Source of the DNA: Nymphaea colorata
Taxonomy: Eukaryota > Streptophyta > Magnoliopsida > Nymphaeales > Nymphaeaceae
Direction of reading: 5' to 3'
Assembly: GCF_008831285.2 (NCBI RefSeq)
Contig: NC_045143.1
Coordinates: forward strand, 21,228,854 to 21,292,853
Length of the DNA: 64,000 bases
Part shown: in pieces, positions 21,349 through 32,950 of the stretch
Numbering within the stretch: the first letter of the stretch is position 1
Layout of the letters: every line of letters begins with the position of its first letter
The notes under the pieces: generated by a model
Seen by the model: only the letters and a program-made list of their open reading frames with translations
Database searches by the model: none
What the model was told of the DNA's origin: nothing
Position numbers and translations under genes: made by a program

Positions 21349-23510
21349 ATGTCAAAAAGCATTAATCTTGCTAACACAGAATCAAGAGATGATAGTCATC
21401 AAACTCCTCAATTGGTAAAATATTTATTTAATTTTTTTGTGGGTTTATCATTAATTATTCATTTACTTATTTCTATTTTTTATATATGCAACATATGGAT
21501 TCTACAATATCTAGTGCCAATGTTTCTAGTTTTGTCTCTGCTAACAATACAGAAACTGACATGCTTCTTATAAAAGCCAAGTCACTAAGATCAGCTATAT
21601 GAAAGGAGTTTAGCAGGACAATAAACGAAACAGGTATTCAACGTACTTTTTGTCAGTACTGTAAGGTGTCAACTGATTGCAATTGTAAGATGAGCACCAC
21701 ACATTTAAAGAATCATTTAAAGGCATGTCCTAACAAACCTAACTTAGAACTAGGCCAACAACGACTTGCCATTGGTGGAAAGACTAATGATGGAAAATGT
21801 ACTATTGGTACTTTCAAGTTTAATTCACATAAAAGTTGACTTGATTTAGCTAATATGATGATTTTTCATGAATATTCATTTTGTATAGTTAGTCATTCAA
21901 GCTTTCAAAAGTTTATTAAAGGATTGCAACCACAGTTCAAACTATTGTCACGTAACACTATCAGATCAAATTACATACACATTTATGAAGATGAAATGAC
22001 AAAATTACATAATAGTTGGACAAGCTTAATAGGAGGATTAGTCTCACATCTGACATAAGGACTTCATCTTGTCAGAGTTGCCATTTTTGTTTAATTGCAC
22101 ATTACGTTGATAATAGTTGGGAAATACAAAAGAAGGTTCTCAACTTTGTTACTGTTGAAACACCTCATATAAGAGAAAAACATGCATCAATCATCAAAGA
22201 TTGTTTATTAAAATGGAACATTGATCGAAGTTATTTTCAGTTACATTAGATACTTGTTCGACAAATGGTATCAGGGTTATAAAATCAATAGAGTGGCTTC
22301 TTGAAAAGGATGCACTTGTTTGTAATAGAATTTTTTTTTAAGTTAGATGTGCTCTCATATTCTTAATTTGGTTGTGCAAGATGATGTCAAAGAAATAAAT
22401 GATGTAATTTACAAGATGAGACAAAATATTAAATATATCAAGGAATCTCCAACTCGATGTGAAATTTTTGATCGAGCAACGAGTCATGTCAAAGTTACTT
22501 ATGAAAACAAATTATGTCTTGACGTTCCAACCAGATGGAACTCAACATTTCTTATGCTTGATGTAGCTTTACAATATAAAGAAGCTTTTGGTAGTTTCCA
22601 AGAACTTGATTGTCATTATTATTCGACACCGACTAAGGACGAGTAGAAGAGAACTACTATTATTCAAAACAGTTTAAAAATATTTTTTATAATACTACTA
22701 ATGTCATTTCCACAATAAAGTATCCAACCTTTAAGAGTTCCGTGAGATAAAGATGGAAACTGAAAAATGTTTTCAAGTTCAGATATTTGCCTTTCAAATA
22801 TGGAAATGAGGATAAAAACAAAGTTTGACAAATATTGAGATATATGTAATTTAATTCTAGCAGTTGCAGTGGTTTTTGATCTTCATTACAAGTTAAAAGT
22901 AATTGAGTTTATTGTAAACAATTTTATAAAGATGAAGTATATAGATATGTCTCTGCAATGAAGAACTACATTTGTGATCTTTATGAGTAGAATAAAACTA
23001 CTTATGCATCGAAGACACTCTTTACTGGTTATATTGTTGATGTTGAGAAGGATCGTGATGCATCTAGCTTTACTTCTTGATTGAATTTTCTTCTCATAAG
23101 AAGCCTAGAATAAGTGTACTAGATGACTTTATTGAAGAATCATTACAGTGCTAACGCACAAAATCAGCATGTGAGCTTTGTGAGTGATTGCACAAAGAAC
23201 TCGCAAAGCTTATCAGACTTTGCTTTGGCTCTGCTTACAGTTGTGTGCTGACCTTTCAATTGCACAAAGCATAGATTTGGAATTGTATTTGGAAGAACCT
23301 ATTTATCCAAAAAACAATCCTATTGACATTTTGATATGGTGCAAGGTCAATGCACCTAAATACCCATTGTAATCTAAAATGTGATATTTTTGCTCTTTCT
23401 ATATCATTTGTCGCATCAAAGTTAACATTTAATATAGGTGGACGTATTCTTGATTTAAACAAAAGTAGTGATTTGTGCGTAAGATTGGTTGCGGGATCAG
23501 GCTAAAGGTA
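21349..23510 (+). pseudogene. hAT transposase (BED finger, RICESLEEPER-like), decayed
   Basis: Parts in order: a short first exon; a BED zinc finger at about 21585-21735 (TFCQYCKVS...THLKNHLKACP) with a stop just before it; MIFHEYSFCIV and LLSRNTIRSN; SDIRTSSCQSCHF, the first catalytic-Asp block with Trp changed to Arg; a second Asp block reached only after a frameshift near 22245; CSHILNLVVQDDV; LDVPTRWNSTFLML at about 22520-22560; and the C-terminal dimerisation region ELYLEEPIYPKNNP (about 23275-23320) with stops after it. The order and motifs are those of plant hAT transposases. Many stops and shifts rule out function. It belongs to the enclosing 17-kb element and has the orientation expected for its source gene. 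Confidence 0.8.
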
Positions 23511-24335
23511 ATTAATTTATTATTAATGTTTTTAAACATATTTTTATGTTTCTTATTTATTCTTTTCGTAGATTATTCTGATTTGCCTACATCTTTGCCT
23601 AAAAAAGAAGCGCCATTTGTATCTGTATACTTTGAAACTGAATTATAAGTTAGAGATGTATATTCTTTTGTACCTATATGCTTTCTTTACATCAATTAAA
23701 ACCTATAATTATTTGTATCTAAGATGTTTATTTAGTTGCAATTTTCATTTGCATAATGCAAGTTAATTTGATAGCATTATCCTCAATATAGTGTCAACAT
23801 GGTTGAAGTATATATCAACATACAAAGAACACATCGATTGTGGCAAATGGAGATATTGAAAGAAAATTTTTGCAAGCTCATACTATATGGTGAGATGTTT
23901 TTTTTTTTATTGAATTTGTCAAGGATGACTCGTCTAGTCTCTTGTTGCATCAGCAAACAACCACCAATTATAATTTTGAAAATTAAAATTTGTCTACTCT
24001 AGAGAATGAAGATTGATGATATAGTGTAATTGATACATACTTTTTTGTTTATTCTTTCTTCCTTTTTTTCGCTCTCTCTTAATCAGCTTGACAATTATCA
24101 TTAGCTGAGTTTGGGCTAGTGTAAGGTTAAGATTGAGTTTCATAGTTCATTTAGTGTTTACTGTATATTTTTCATACATATTACTTTTATAATTACTTGA
24201 ATACATTTCCTCATTATTTACTCATTACTTCAATATTGGTACACGTTAAAAAAATAATTTTTTGGCTTATTTTATTATATTTGGCTAGTATCCAAATTAT
24301 GAATGTGGATACATATTTTTAAAATTTCACTAATT
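23511..24335. other. AT-rich 3' interior of the hAT element
   Basis: No coding region beyond short chance frames. Presumably the 3' untranslated and spacer part of the hAT element. Confidence 0.5.
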
Positions 24336-24339
24336 AATA

Positions 24340-24704
24340 AAATTACATTTCGAATCTGATAGTATTTAAGAGTTAGATTTGGATCAAATTTCCATATTGC
24401 TTAAAAGTCATATTCCTATCAGATTTAGATGTGACTTAAAAGTCGGATTTAGATGGATTCAGACATAACTTAAAACTCGGATTTAGATCAAATTTTAATA
24501 TAACTTAAAAGTTGGATTCGGATTGGATTCAAATATAACTTAAAAATCGGATTTGGATGTAGTTTTTGAAGTCGGATTTAGATATGGTATAAGCTTTTTT
24601 CATCCAAATTCAAATCCAAATCCGAATCTGAATATATGAATATCCGAAAAATCGGATATGATAAAAGGTATATCTGATCTGAATCCGATCCATTGACATC
24701 CCTA
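24340..24704. repeat. Right subterminal repeats and terminal inverted repeat of the hAT element
   Basis: Words such as AACTTAAAAGTCGGATT recur at 24395-24570, followed by CCAAATCCGAATCTG words. The terminus CCATTGACATCCCTA is the inverse of the left end. Confidence 0.7.
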
Positions 24705-24712
24705 GCCATATG
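24705..24712. repeat. Right target-site duplication of the hAT element
   Basis: GCCATATG, identical to 7453-7460. Confidence 0.85.
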
Positions 24713-26580
24713 TCAGGGTTGACATTCTCATTATATTGTTCCTTTTCCATTGTAATTTGCAGTGTTCTGATTTAGATTGTTATAAAAGATGCCATAACAG
24801 TTGAAACATTTTCTAATTGATGAGACCTGTGAATTAGAACTTTTCCTATAGGAGTTTCTATCTTTTTTGCATTTTTGAAAAAGAATTTCTGTCCTCTTAT
24901 GGCATTCTTGTGCATTCCTTGCAAAAAAGTGCTGCAAAAGAGTCATATAGATCTTGGGTTTTACATCATGTACGACAAGTATTTTTTAGTTTCGGATAAA
25001 GCTGTTTATTTGGGCCATGTACATTATAACTCCTATTATTTTAGCAAATTTTTTTGTATAAAACAGGGCCGCCATTTCTTTTGAGATATTTCTCAATTGT
25101 CACTAATCAAGACTGTTCTTGGCTGTGTTCGAGGCCTTGTATTGGTGCAGACATCTTTCCAATTCAAAAAGCAAGGATTTTGCTAGTACAGTCACAGACA
25201 AGGCTCCTGAGATATTCTTAATCTCTATGTTCAAAACTTCAAATGAAAAATCTACCACTTAAATAGCACTAATCAGGTCTGGGGTCACGTACGAGTAGCC
25301 AAATCCAACAGTTAATCATATGCATGTTAAAGAGTGCAAAATTTAGTATATACAAATGATTAACTATTGCAATATGTAACATGTATAGTGGAGCTTGAAG
25401 CTGGATTATATATGTTTTTTCTTTATTTTTTTTTAAAAGATATGAAACATGTATTTTGCCTCCTATGTTGGGTTTCATACTTCAAGCGAACTGATAAGTG
25501 TATGCAGGCGAGCCCACACTTAGTCTCTTATCTTTGCACCAAACGACCAAAATAACAGCGTACTTTTAGCCGCCTTAGCAAAGAAGCAAAGGTGCTTGAG
25601 TGATGACCTTTTATCACATAGGGAGAGCAGGTTATGGATCTTAGGTAATGACTTTTCTTTTTTTGTTGTCATTCTTCGATCCGTTAACGCATTCATGGTT
25701 GTTTGTTCTCGCTTCATTAGGAGATGTTATATAAATTTAAGCACAACAAAAGGACTGAAACTACTGACACTAGTATTAACTAACATTTCTATTGACACTA
25801 TTTTAAGCATCTGCAAAAAAATGTCACGGATGCCCGTCACAGACGAAAAGTGTGCTTTTCAGTGAAGATACTCTAACTGACGCTATTTTCGCATCGAGAG
25901 GAAAAAAGAGAAAAAACGTGGTAGAAGGCAGCTAGTAGGTGGGTAGCCCTCTAGACAAGTAGCTAGCTCATGTTAGCTACTTAATTTTCTTGGTAGCTTC
26001 AAATATTGGAAAGAAACTACAAACCACATGCTCTTTTATTAAACAAACAAATTATGGAGCCATCCCAGTCAATTTGTTACTGGTTTAATTGAGTAAGAGC
26101 ATTTCTAATTAATTAGCAAAGCGCAAGGGCCCTCCATGTGCATGATTTTATGATAGGCTTGCCCTCTAAACAGGAAAAGAACCCTAGCATGTGAAATTAT
26201 TTATAGAGAGATTAGACCTATTATGGCGGAGTCGGGGCACTCGTTCACAGATTTCCATATCCCAAGGGGCACTCACATGCATAGCACAGAAAATGTTTGA
26301 AGGTTGTTAATGTGAGAATAAAGAACATTGAGAGGCTGGTGTGAGCCCATATGTAGTTTTACCACTGATTTCAAGGACGCTATCCTTTTTACAGACGTGT
26401 GATCCAATAATTGTAAAGAAAATGGCAAACGATCTAAAAATAATAATTACTTTAATAATGAGGATTACCTGGGTTGTTTTTTGGCTGTCTCCAACATTCT
26501 CCACAAATTTTCTCCTCTATCCTTTAAGATTATACATAATTAGGCTCCCTTGTTTTCAAAGTTTTTTGTCATTCATATGA
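24713..26580. other. Intergenic stretch, no gene recognised
   Basis: Short frames only. A splice-acceptor-like ttgcag at 24760-24765 follows the hAT insertion and might belong to the same host transcription unit as 5738-7240, but no exon identity can be shown. Confidence 0.4.
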
Positions 26581-26583
26581 AGT

Positions 26584-26998
26584 TAGGGATGCCAATATAT
26601 CCGACTTAGATTAGATATCCTATCGAACCATTTCTAAAAAATCAGGTATGGAAAACAATTTAATATCTGATTAAGCGGATCAGAATCAGATTTAAAGAAT
26701 GACTTTCGATTGGATTCAGATTCAGATATACATAAATATCCGATCAAATATAGATATAGATTCGGATCAGATTTATTTATTTTTTATAAAATTCCATATC
26801 CAATGCTCTTACATTTTGAAAATTTGCCAAATTTGGTTTAAAATTAGGATTCAGATTTGGATATGAACATAAAAAATAGATTTGGATTTAGATTAAGATA
26901 TGAATTTTCTTTGTTTATATTGGAATCCGAATATATGAATGTCCAAAAAAGTGGATATGGTGATGGGTAAATCTAATTCGAATATGATCTGTCTCAAT
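26584..26998. mobile_element. Degenerate non-autonomous relative of the Ac-like hAT family
   Basis: It begins TAGGGATGCCAATATATCCGA, close to the left terminus of the 17-kb element, and continues with AGATATCC and GGATCAGAATCAGATTT-type words. The right terminus is not recognisable. It shares a segment with 4010-4345 in inverse orientation. Confidence 0.5.
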
Positions 26999-26999
26999 T

Positions 27000-28200
27000 A
27001 AATTTATAAGGTAGATTTTATCCTCTTCTTACAAACATCACTATGCAACAATAACTTGCAGACATCTCACCCCAAAAAGCCTGTATAAAGCTAATTCTGG
27101 ATGCTTCTAGCATTTGCAAATATTATTTAATGAACCAACATGATGGAGTGATCGGTATCGACCTAAATCCTTGAACAAAGGGCACTACAAAACTTAAGTT
27201 TATCAAGAAAAACAATTCAAAATTCAATGAATTGGAAAAAGAAGCTTCAAGTGCATCAACTTGAAATCTCCAATGAGCCAGACGCATATGCATCAGGCAT
27301 CGAAATATAATTTATATTGGCTTGTAAACCTAGATATGAATGAACTTTGGTATCATATCAAATTTCATCCAAAGAATGACAAGCCCGGAACCTTAATCAA
27401 ATATAATTTTTGTTGGTCTGTTACCCAAGCTAGAAGAAAGTCATTTTTTATAACAACAAAACATAAACCTATTTTACAAAACTTTTTTTTAGACAATATT
27501 TATATTCGTTTTTGCTAATACTGAGTAATAACATTACCACTGACATGGGATACGTTAGATTACTTTCTGTACAATTTGGCCCATTATTAAACATGCTTCC
27601 AACATTAAGGCTGGCAAGTTATTTATTGACTCAATATTTATATATCTCGACAAGCTATTAATGGTAGACCTGGATGATTCAATCTTCTCTGATCTCCTCA
27701 TTCATTGTTCTGTAATGAACAATTAATTTTTGCACTGGATGGGGATAGTGAATATGAGAGAGTGCATGTTGTTGAGTTTTCTGAATTGGATATTCAAGTT
27801 ACAGTTACATTTAACTGCGTTTACCATTTTACCTGCACATTCATTCCCATGCACTAGGTCCAGTTCGTTGCGTGAAAAAATCTGAAATTTTTATTATAAA
27901 AAAATTTAGTACAATTGAATATTTTTCGGGAAGAACAAGCGCTGACAATTAAATATCTAATCCAGTACATATTTTTAAATAAATAATGAACGCTATAAAC
28001 ACATTTAATTGTTTAAATTGGTGTTGGTAAGCGAGTCCTCCAGATTGTGTTCATCATAGGAGTCTATTGTGAGAAACTAACCAAAATCCATATTAATTAA
28101 TACAGAAATAATATATCTCTTCTTAGGTGTTATAGAGACCATACATTAGATTCATGAGCATAAGTATTGTCTTGAGCATGTGGTGTGGTAAGGGAAGTAA
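27000..28200. other. Intergenic stretch, no gene recognised
   Basis: An 85-codon plus-strand frame at 27261-27518 has no recognisable domain and AT-rich codon use. I do not support it as a gene. Confidence 0.4.
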
Positions 28201-28207
28201 ACTTTAA

Positions 28208-28533
28208 AAGATTGTTTGGTAGCTTGGACACCCTGTGAGTGTTTGAATCTACCACAGAAATTGAGGCAACAAATTACTAGAACTAGTATTTCATGTACTT
28301 GCCTTAGCTTTTGGGCAGATTTATTGGACACTAACAGACAACAGGTGACCCTTTAAAGATTGTATTGTATCGAAGATACTATGGGAGCATTCTGTGAATC
28401 TGCCCTAAATCTGTCCTTAGAGTAAGACATATTCACATGTCAATAGAATTAATGTCCTATGAATACATTCCAATGTTTGTAGCAAATTCATGAGACACTA
28501 CTCTCACAATTTTCCTACTACCAAACGACCCCC
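28208..28533. mobile_element. MITE-like element
   Basis: GATTGTTTGGTAGC on the left and CTACTACCAAACGACC on the right form imperfect inverted termini. The interior word ATGAATACATTCCAATGTTTG resembles the unit at 3655-3878. There is no coding content. Confidence 0.4.
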
Positions 28534-28894
28534 AGACGCCCCTTTGGCAAATGGAATAGTTTGCAACTGTTCTATTAATCTCCTCCAAAAGTTGTGGCAG
28601 ATTCATAGTGTTCCATGAATCTGTCCCCCTAATCTTTGGGCCATATTCGTGAAAAAGTTGCACATTATTTTGTTTGCTAAATAGATCTTAAAATACCGTT
28701 TGGTTGCAGAAACAAGTGTTCTTGGAACATATGTCCTTGGAACATGTGTTCTAAGAACAAGGAGTTCTTGTTCATGTGGACAAGTTGTAATTTTATTTGG
28801 TGTTGTTTACTTAGGTAGCATATTCAACTTCTTGTGCAACATTCATTTGAATCACTGGAGTGACATATCTAACACATAGCTTGCATCCCTCTCT

Positions 28895-29475
28895 CTCTCT
28901 CTCTCTTTCTCTCCAAACCGTCAAACATCTATATATAATGTAAAACACATAAAAAATATATGAACTAATAAAAAATATTTTTCTCTCTATTCAATGAACA
29001 ACCTAAAATTCACATATGATGAAAAATATTCTCTCTCATTCCCTTTCCCTCTCTGCACATACAAGACACCTAAACTCAACATACAGTGAAGAAAATGCCT
29101 AATATCTGAAACAATAAAAACAACTCTATCATGCTCTTTCTTTGTATAAATATGAATGATCTAAAAAGACAAATATGTTATAAAAAATACTCTCTGTCAC
29201 GCTCATCTGTCACACTTTCTTTTTTCTCTCTCTACCCATATAAATGACCTAAAATTCACTATATGAAAAGAATGTAAACTAATCAAAATATACTTTTTCT
29301 TGCTTCTTCGTTCTCTCTTTTGCTAGTTCACTCTCTATAAATACAAACAACCTAAATTAACACTATAAAATATATGAAAAACATACAAGCAAAAAAAAAT
29401 ACTGGCCCTGTCGTCTTTTCTCCTTTTTTCTCTCCACCTCTCTTTCTACAAATACAAACGACCTAAAAATCTGAA
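28895..29475. repeat. Degenerate minisatellite, about six units of 90-110 bp
   Basis: Each unit has a CTCTCTCT-rich part, then ATACAAATGACCTAAAATTCAC-like sequence, then a TATGAAAAATA-like part. Recognisable starts are near 28984, 29058, 29143, 29235, 29335 and 29448. Units differ strongly in length and sequence. No gene. Confidence 0.6.
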
Positions 29476-30220
29476 ACAATTACTTGGCTATTGCTCACAC
29501 AAGCTCAATCATACCTCCACCACCGGTGTTCAAGGTCGGCATATTTTCTACTGTATTATTGACCGATTTTGTTCTTAGTTAGCTTTTCCAAATTCAATCT
29601 CTTAGAAACGTATGAGACGTACGGGTATTTAGCTTTGGCGTTTCATCACTAAATCCAAATTTGACCGCATGAATACGCCAGAATGGCTGATGCGCTTGTA
29701 GGATCCGAGCCCGGCTTAGGTTGGACACACTTTTACCGTGGTCAAATTTGTGTCGGCAGCAGCCAAACTTTCCTTTATATCCCCTTTTATTAGTTTGACT
29801 CGATCAAGTATTTGAATAGTTTTATCGTATTTTTTGGACCTTTTGAAACTATTTACCATTCTTCATTTATTTAATCTGTACGTTATATCTTGCCTTCCAA
29901 ATTAAATTTTTGAATTTCGTGAATATTCCTTATGATCTGGATTCTCGACAATTTGTTGAGATTTTGGTGACCTAGAGGCCATTTGCTCCCTCCCATATAA
30001 TAGTAAACTGTTTGATCAGTGATAAATTAATCAAGATTTTCTTAAAAATAATAAAATATTCAAGCTAATTTTATCAAGGAGTTAGAATTTCTCGTCTAGG
30101 TAAGGACACTAATTCAATCAATTTTAGAATCGTAGGGGCATTAACATAAACAAACGAAAAAAATGTTGAAAGCATCAATATATAAATGGAGAAATTTCTA
30201 CAGGAGGCATCAAAAATTGG
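29476..30220. other. Intergenic stretch, nothing recognised
   Basis: No ORF with coding character, repeat or RNA gene identified. Confidence 0.4.
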
Positions 30221-30224
30221 GAAC

Positions 30225-31000
30225 AAGAAGATGGCACAGTGGCAAAAGGTGAGCAACATGGACTCTAGACTTTGACAATGCATTTTTGAATGGTTATCTT
30301 GATTAAGACATCTACATGGCCCAACCTGATGGTTTCTTTGATCCTCAACATCCCACCTATGTTCGCAAACTTGAGAAATCGCTCTATGGGCACAAACAGA
30401 CACCAAGAGCATGGTATTCTCGATAGTTGTCATTTACAAAATCTTGGATTCTAGATTTCTTGATCTGATCCTTCGCTCTTCATCTATACTAAAGGAGAAG
30501 TAAGATTATTTTTGTTAGTCTATGCTGGCGATCTTATCATTACTAGGTCCTCTTTCACTTGTATTTCCAAAATAATTCAACAGCTTGGGCAAGAATTTTA
30601 TGTCAAGGATTTAGGAAAATTATCCAATTGAAATCACTAGAAAGACAAATGCTTTATATCTATGTCAACGACAATATATCAAAAATATTATCTCCCGAGC
30701 AAGCATGAGTACATTCAAAGCATCTATCTCTCCAATGAACCCAACTAACACTAAAAAAAGGGATGATCAATTGTTTCCTGATCCATCTCTCTATTGCAGC
30801 ATAGCTAGGGCCCTGCAATATGCTATCCTTACATGGCCCGACATTGCATTTGCTATCAACCGAGTGTGCTAATTCATGCATGCACCTTTGGCTTGTCATT
30901 GGACTACAGTGAAGCGAATCCAACGCTATCTTAACAGAACCAATCAGTATTCTCTTAGACTATTTTCGTCTCCATCGCTGCAGCTGTACTACTTCTGAAC
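30225..31000 (+). pseudogene. Ty1/copia reverse transcriptase fragment, decayed
   Basis: Plus-strand frames contain FDNAFLNGYLD, DIYMAQPDGFFDP, KLEKSLYGHKQTPRAWYS, then after shifts YAGDLIITRSS at 30521-30543 where the usual YVDD catalytic pair has its first Asp changed to Gly. QEFYVKDLGKL and LTWPDIAFAINRV follow. These are successive motifs of the copia-type polymerase domain. Integrase, RNase H and LTRs are not seen, and several stops interrupt the frame. Confidence 0.8.
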
Positions 31001-31427
31001 TACCAGAAATCCCCATTTTGGTATGAACATAGGATAGTTTTCTAGTTTCATAAGTAGCCCAAGTATGGAGTTTGTACTTGAGCCTCCGATTGTAGATGTA
31101 AACCTCCGAAGCATGACTTCGGAAGAAAGTGAATCGGAAATAGTGGTATGTAGTTTTTTTATGTATGTTATGTTTCAGTCTATGGAATAATGGAATAAAA
31201 TCTTTTTTTCCTGAAAGACTTTTGGTTAACGTTAGTTTCTTAGTATGTTTGTTTGAGTTTTAATTTGATATTGCACGCATGAGTTGAATGCTGAGGTATA
31301 GTATAAAAATCATTGGTAATAAGGAAGATCTTAAAGTTCTGAAACCCAACACACAAAGGCATTGGTGAGTACCCACTAAGGGAGAGGCCGAAAGGGGAAA
31401 ACAATAGCCATATGGTGAGGGTAAGAT
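31001..31427. other. Short intergenic stretch, nothing recognised
   Basis: Sequence between the copia remnant and the hairpin. No coding or repeat identity found. Confidence 0.4.
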
Positions 31428-31531
31428 GATGGACCGAAGATCTTAGAACCATGGACGACTATCCATTATTTCTTTTTATATTCATCTATATATAGTATAG
31501 TCATCCATGGTTCTAAGATCTTCTGTCCATC
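31428..31531. repeat. Near-perfect 34-bp inverted repeat (hairpin)
   Basis: The arm at 31428-31461 (GATGGACCGAAGATCTTAGA...) pairs with 31498-31531 (...TCTAAGATCTTCTGTCCATC) with two mismatches, separated by 36 bases. A transcript would fold into a long stem of small-RNA-precursor size. It could also be an inverted duplication left by a rearrangement, since the second pararetrovirus remnant starts about 100 bp away. Confidence 0.7.
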
Positions 31532-31638
31532 ATGTATAGATTAATATGAAAATTTTAAATTGACGACTTAGTTCTTGTTGTATTATTTGTTTATATTTTG
31601 TTTTACATTCTTATGTGAATTCTTTGTCACCGGTTCTT

Positions 31639-32000
31639 TTAATCATCTAGGTCTCGTGGGATTATAATTCTTTTTCCTAGTGTTTGTATTTCCATTATTT
31701 CTTTTTCTGTTCTGTAATTATCATGTTTATTCAGCCATTTGCTTCCTAGGATTATATCAATTCCTCCATCCTTTCTAGGTTCTTGAACTTCAAATGAAAT
31801 CATAAATCTATAATTTGATATTATTACTTCTTTTGTAATACTTCCTTTACTGTTTATTATATTGCCCTGTATGTCTTTGTATTTATGGCTGCTCAGGAAC
31901 GTTAAGTCATTTTTTATTAGGTCAGGTGTCATATAGTTTTCGCCTGATCTTGTGTCTATTAATATTCTTCATAAGTTATCATCGATTACTGCTTTAATGA
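31639..32000 (-). pseudogene. Pararetrovirus aspartic protease region (second virus lineage)
   Basis: The minus-strand frame has ILIDTRSGENYMTPDLIK, with the active-site DTG changed to DTR (31948-31956), then GGIDIILGSKWLNKH, the IILG block of retropepsins, ending DLDD and a stop at 31639. The frame is open from about 31950 downwards. It follows a movement-protein region on the same strand. The missing active-site Gly predicts no activity. Confidence 0.6.
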
Positions 32001-32132
32001 AAAACTGATCTACTTTATAGCTAGTTTTTGCTACCTGGCTTGGTTCACTTATGTTTAGTCTGTGTTTTATTATTTCTAATTCATTTGTTTCATTTTCTAA
32101 GTAATAAGGTTTGTTGTCATGTTCTATAGTTA

Positions 32133-32609
32133 TTAGTTATTTGAAATTTTGAAGGGATTATCAAGCTGGATTGTTTCATTATTTCTTCGCTTGGCTCTAA
32201 TTCTATGTTTATTAGTTATTATGTACAAGTTTTTTCCTTTAATTGTCATAACTTTACATCCTTTTTCTAGTTTAATTCCTGTTATTTTCCAGTATAAGAC
32301 TAGGCTTTTGTCTATATGGTTGTGTGTTAATGCTATAGCAAAATTTGGTTTTATTATAAACTTTAGTTTTTGGTATATTAGATTTTCTTTTATTTTTGCT
32401 ATAATGGCTTTTCTCAGCTGGATATATTATTTATCATTTGCTAAGTATAGTTCTAGTGGAGTATCTATGCCTTCTTTGAAACATGCTTTTATCATAATTT
32501 CAATCCCTCCAAAATATACATATTTTATTGGGGTTTTAAGTTTTAAATGTTTAAGTTCTTCATTAATTCCTATACTGCTAATTAAAGGTACTCGTGTGGT
32601 TCCTGTGGC
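32133..32609 (-). pseudogene. 30K-type movement protein (second virus lineage), two in-frame stops
   Basis: One frame runs through two stops. It reads TTRVPLISSIGINEELKHL, then IKYVYFGGIEIMIKACF, EGIDTPLELYLANDK, then a basic C-terminal part ending ISNN. The IKYVYFGGIEI...EGIDTP core is the most conserved part of caulimovirid movement proteins, which target plasmodesmata. It lies downstream of the coat zinc knuckle and upstream of the protease. Confidence 0.65.
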
Positions 32610-32858
32610 CTAATCTATGTCTACAACATGTTTTCTTTGGTTTATTATGTAATATTCTTCAGTATTTTTCTTGAGTAAATTTTTTATTCCTGGTATTTTT
32701 CTTATGAGTGGGAATTCAAATATTTTATTCTTGTCAATATTTATCTCTTGGTTTTCTAATTGTCTAAAAACTTTGTCATCAAATATTATTCTCTGCACTG
32801 TTAGTTCTTCTTGGCACTTTATTTCCTGAGGTGTTTCTACTTCTTTACTTATTTTCAT
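32610..32858 (-). pseudogene. Linker region between coat and movement domains (second virus lineage)
   Basis: The open frame has a charged product (for example EFPLIRKIPGIKNLLKK) and is in phase with the movement region after a single stop at 32610. It is probably the inter-domain part of a coat-movement polyprotein. No domain recognised. Confidence 0.45.
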
Positions 32859-32950
32859 TTTTATTGGTTCTTATGTCTGATTCTGTAGTGGTCTCAAAAA
32901 TTGTCTCAGTTGGTCACTTAATAGATGTCTGTCTATGAATTCTTCATCTA

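Larger units (their letters stand above)
7461..24704 (+). mobile_element. 17.2-kb Ac-like hAT transposon carrying an endogenous pararetrovirus
   Basis: The left terminus TAGGGATGTCAATGGAT and the inverse of the right terminus agree over about 25 bp with one mismatch. An exact 8-bp duplication (GCCATATG) flanks both ends. Ac of maize ends in (C/T)AGGGATGAAA, so these termini fit the Ac branch of hAT. Subterminal zones (7540-7760 and 24340-24660) are dense in GATATCCGAATCC-like words, comparable to transposase-binding subterminal repeats. A decayed hAT transposase lies at 21349-23510. The remaining interior is AT-rich filler plus a 9.5-kb scrambled pararetrovirus between two 530-bp direct repeats. 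Transposase and virus ORFs are broken, so the copy is not autonomous. The virus may have entered the element before or after the element landed here. Confidence 0.75.

Noticed and set aside
22262-22276. TGGTATCAGGGTT as a tRNA-Met primer-binding site
   Set aside because: It lies inside the hAT transposase remnant and departs from the required complement after the first nine bases.
27261-27518. 85-codon plus-strand ORF as a gene
   Set aside because: No homology recognised, AT-rich codons, no promoter or splice context.
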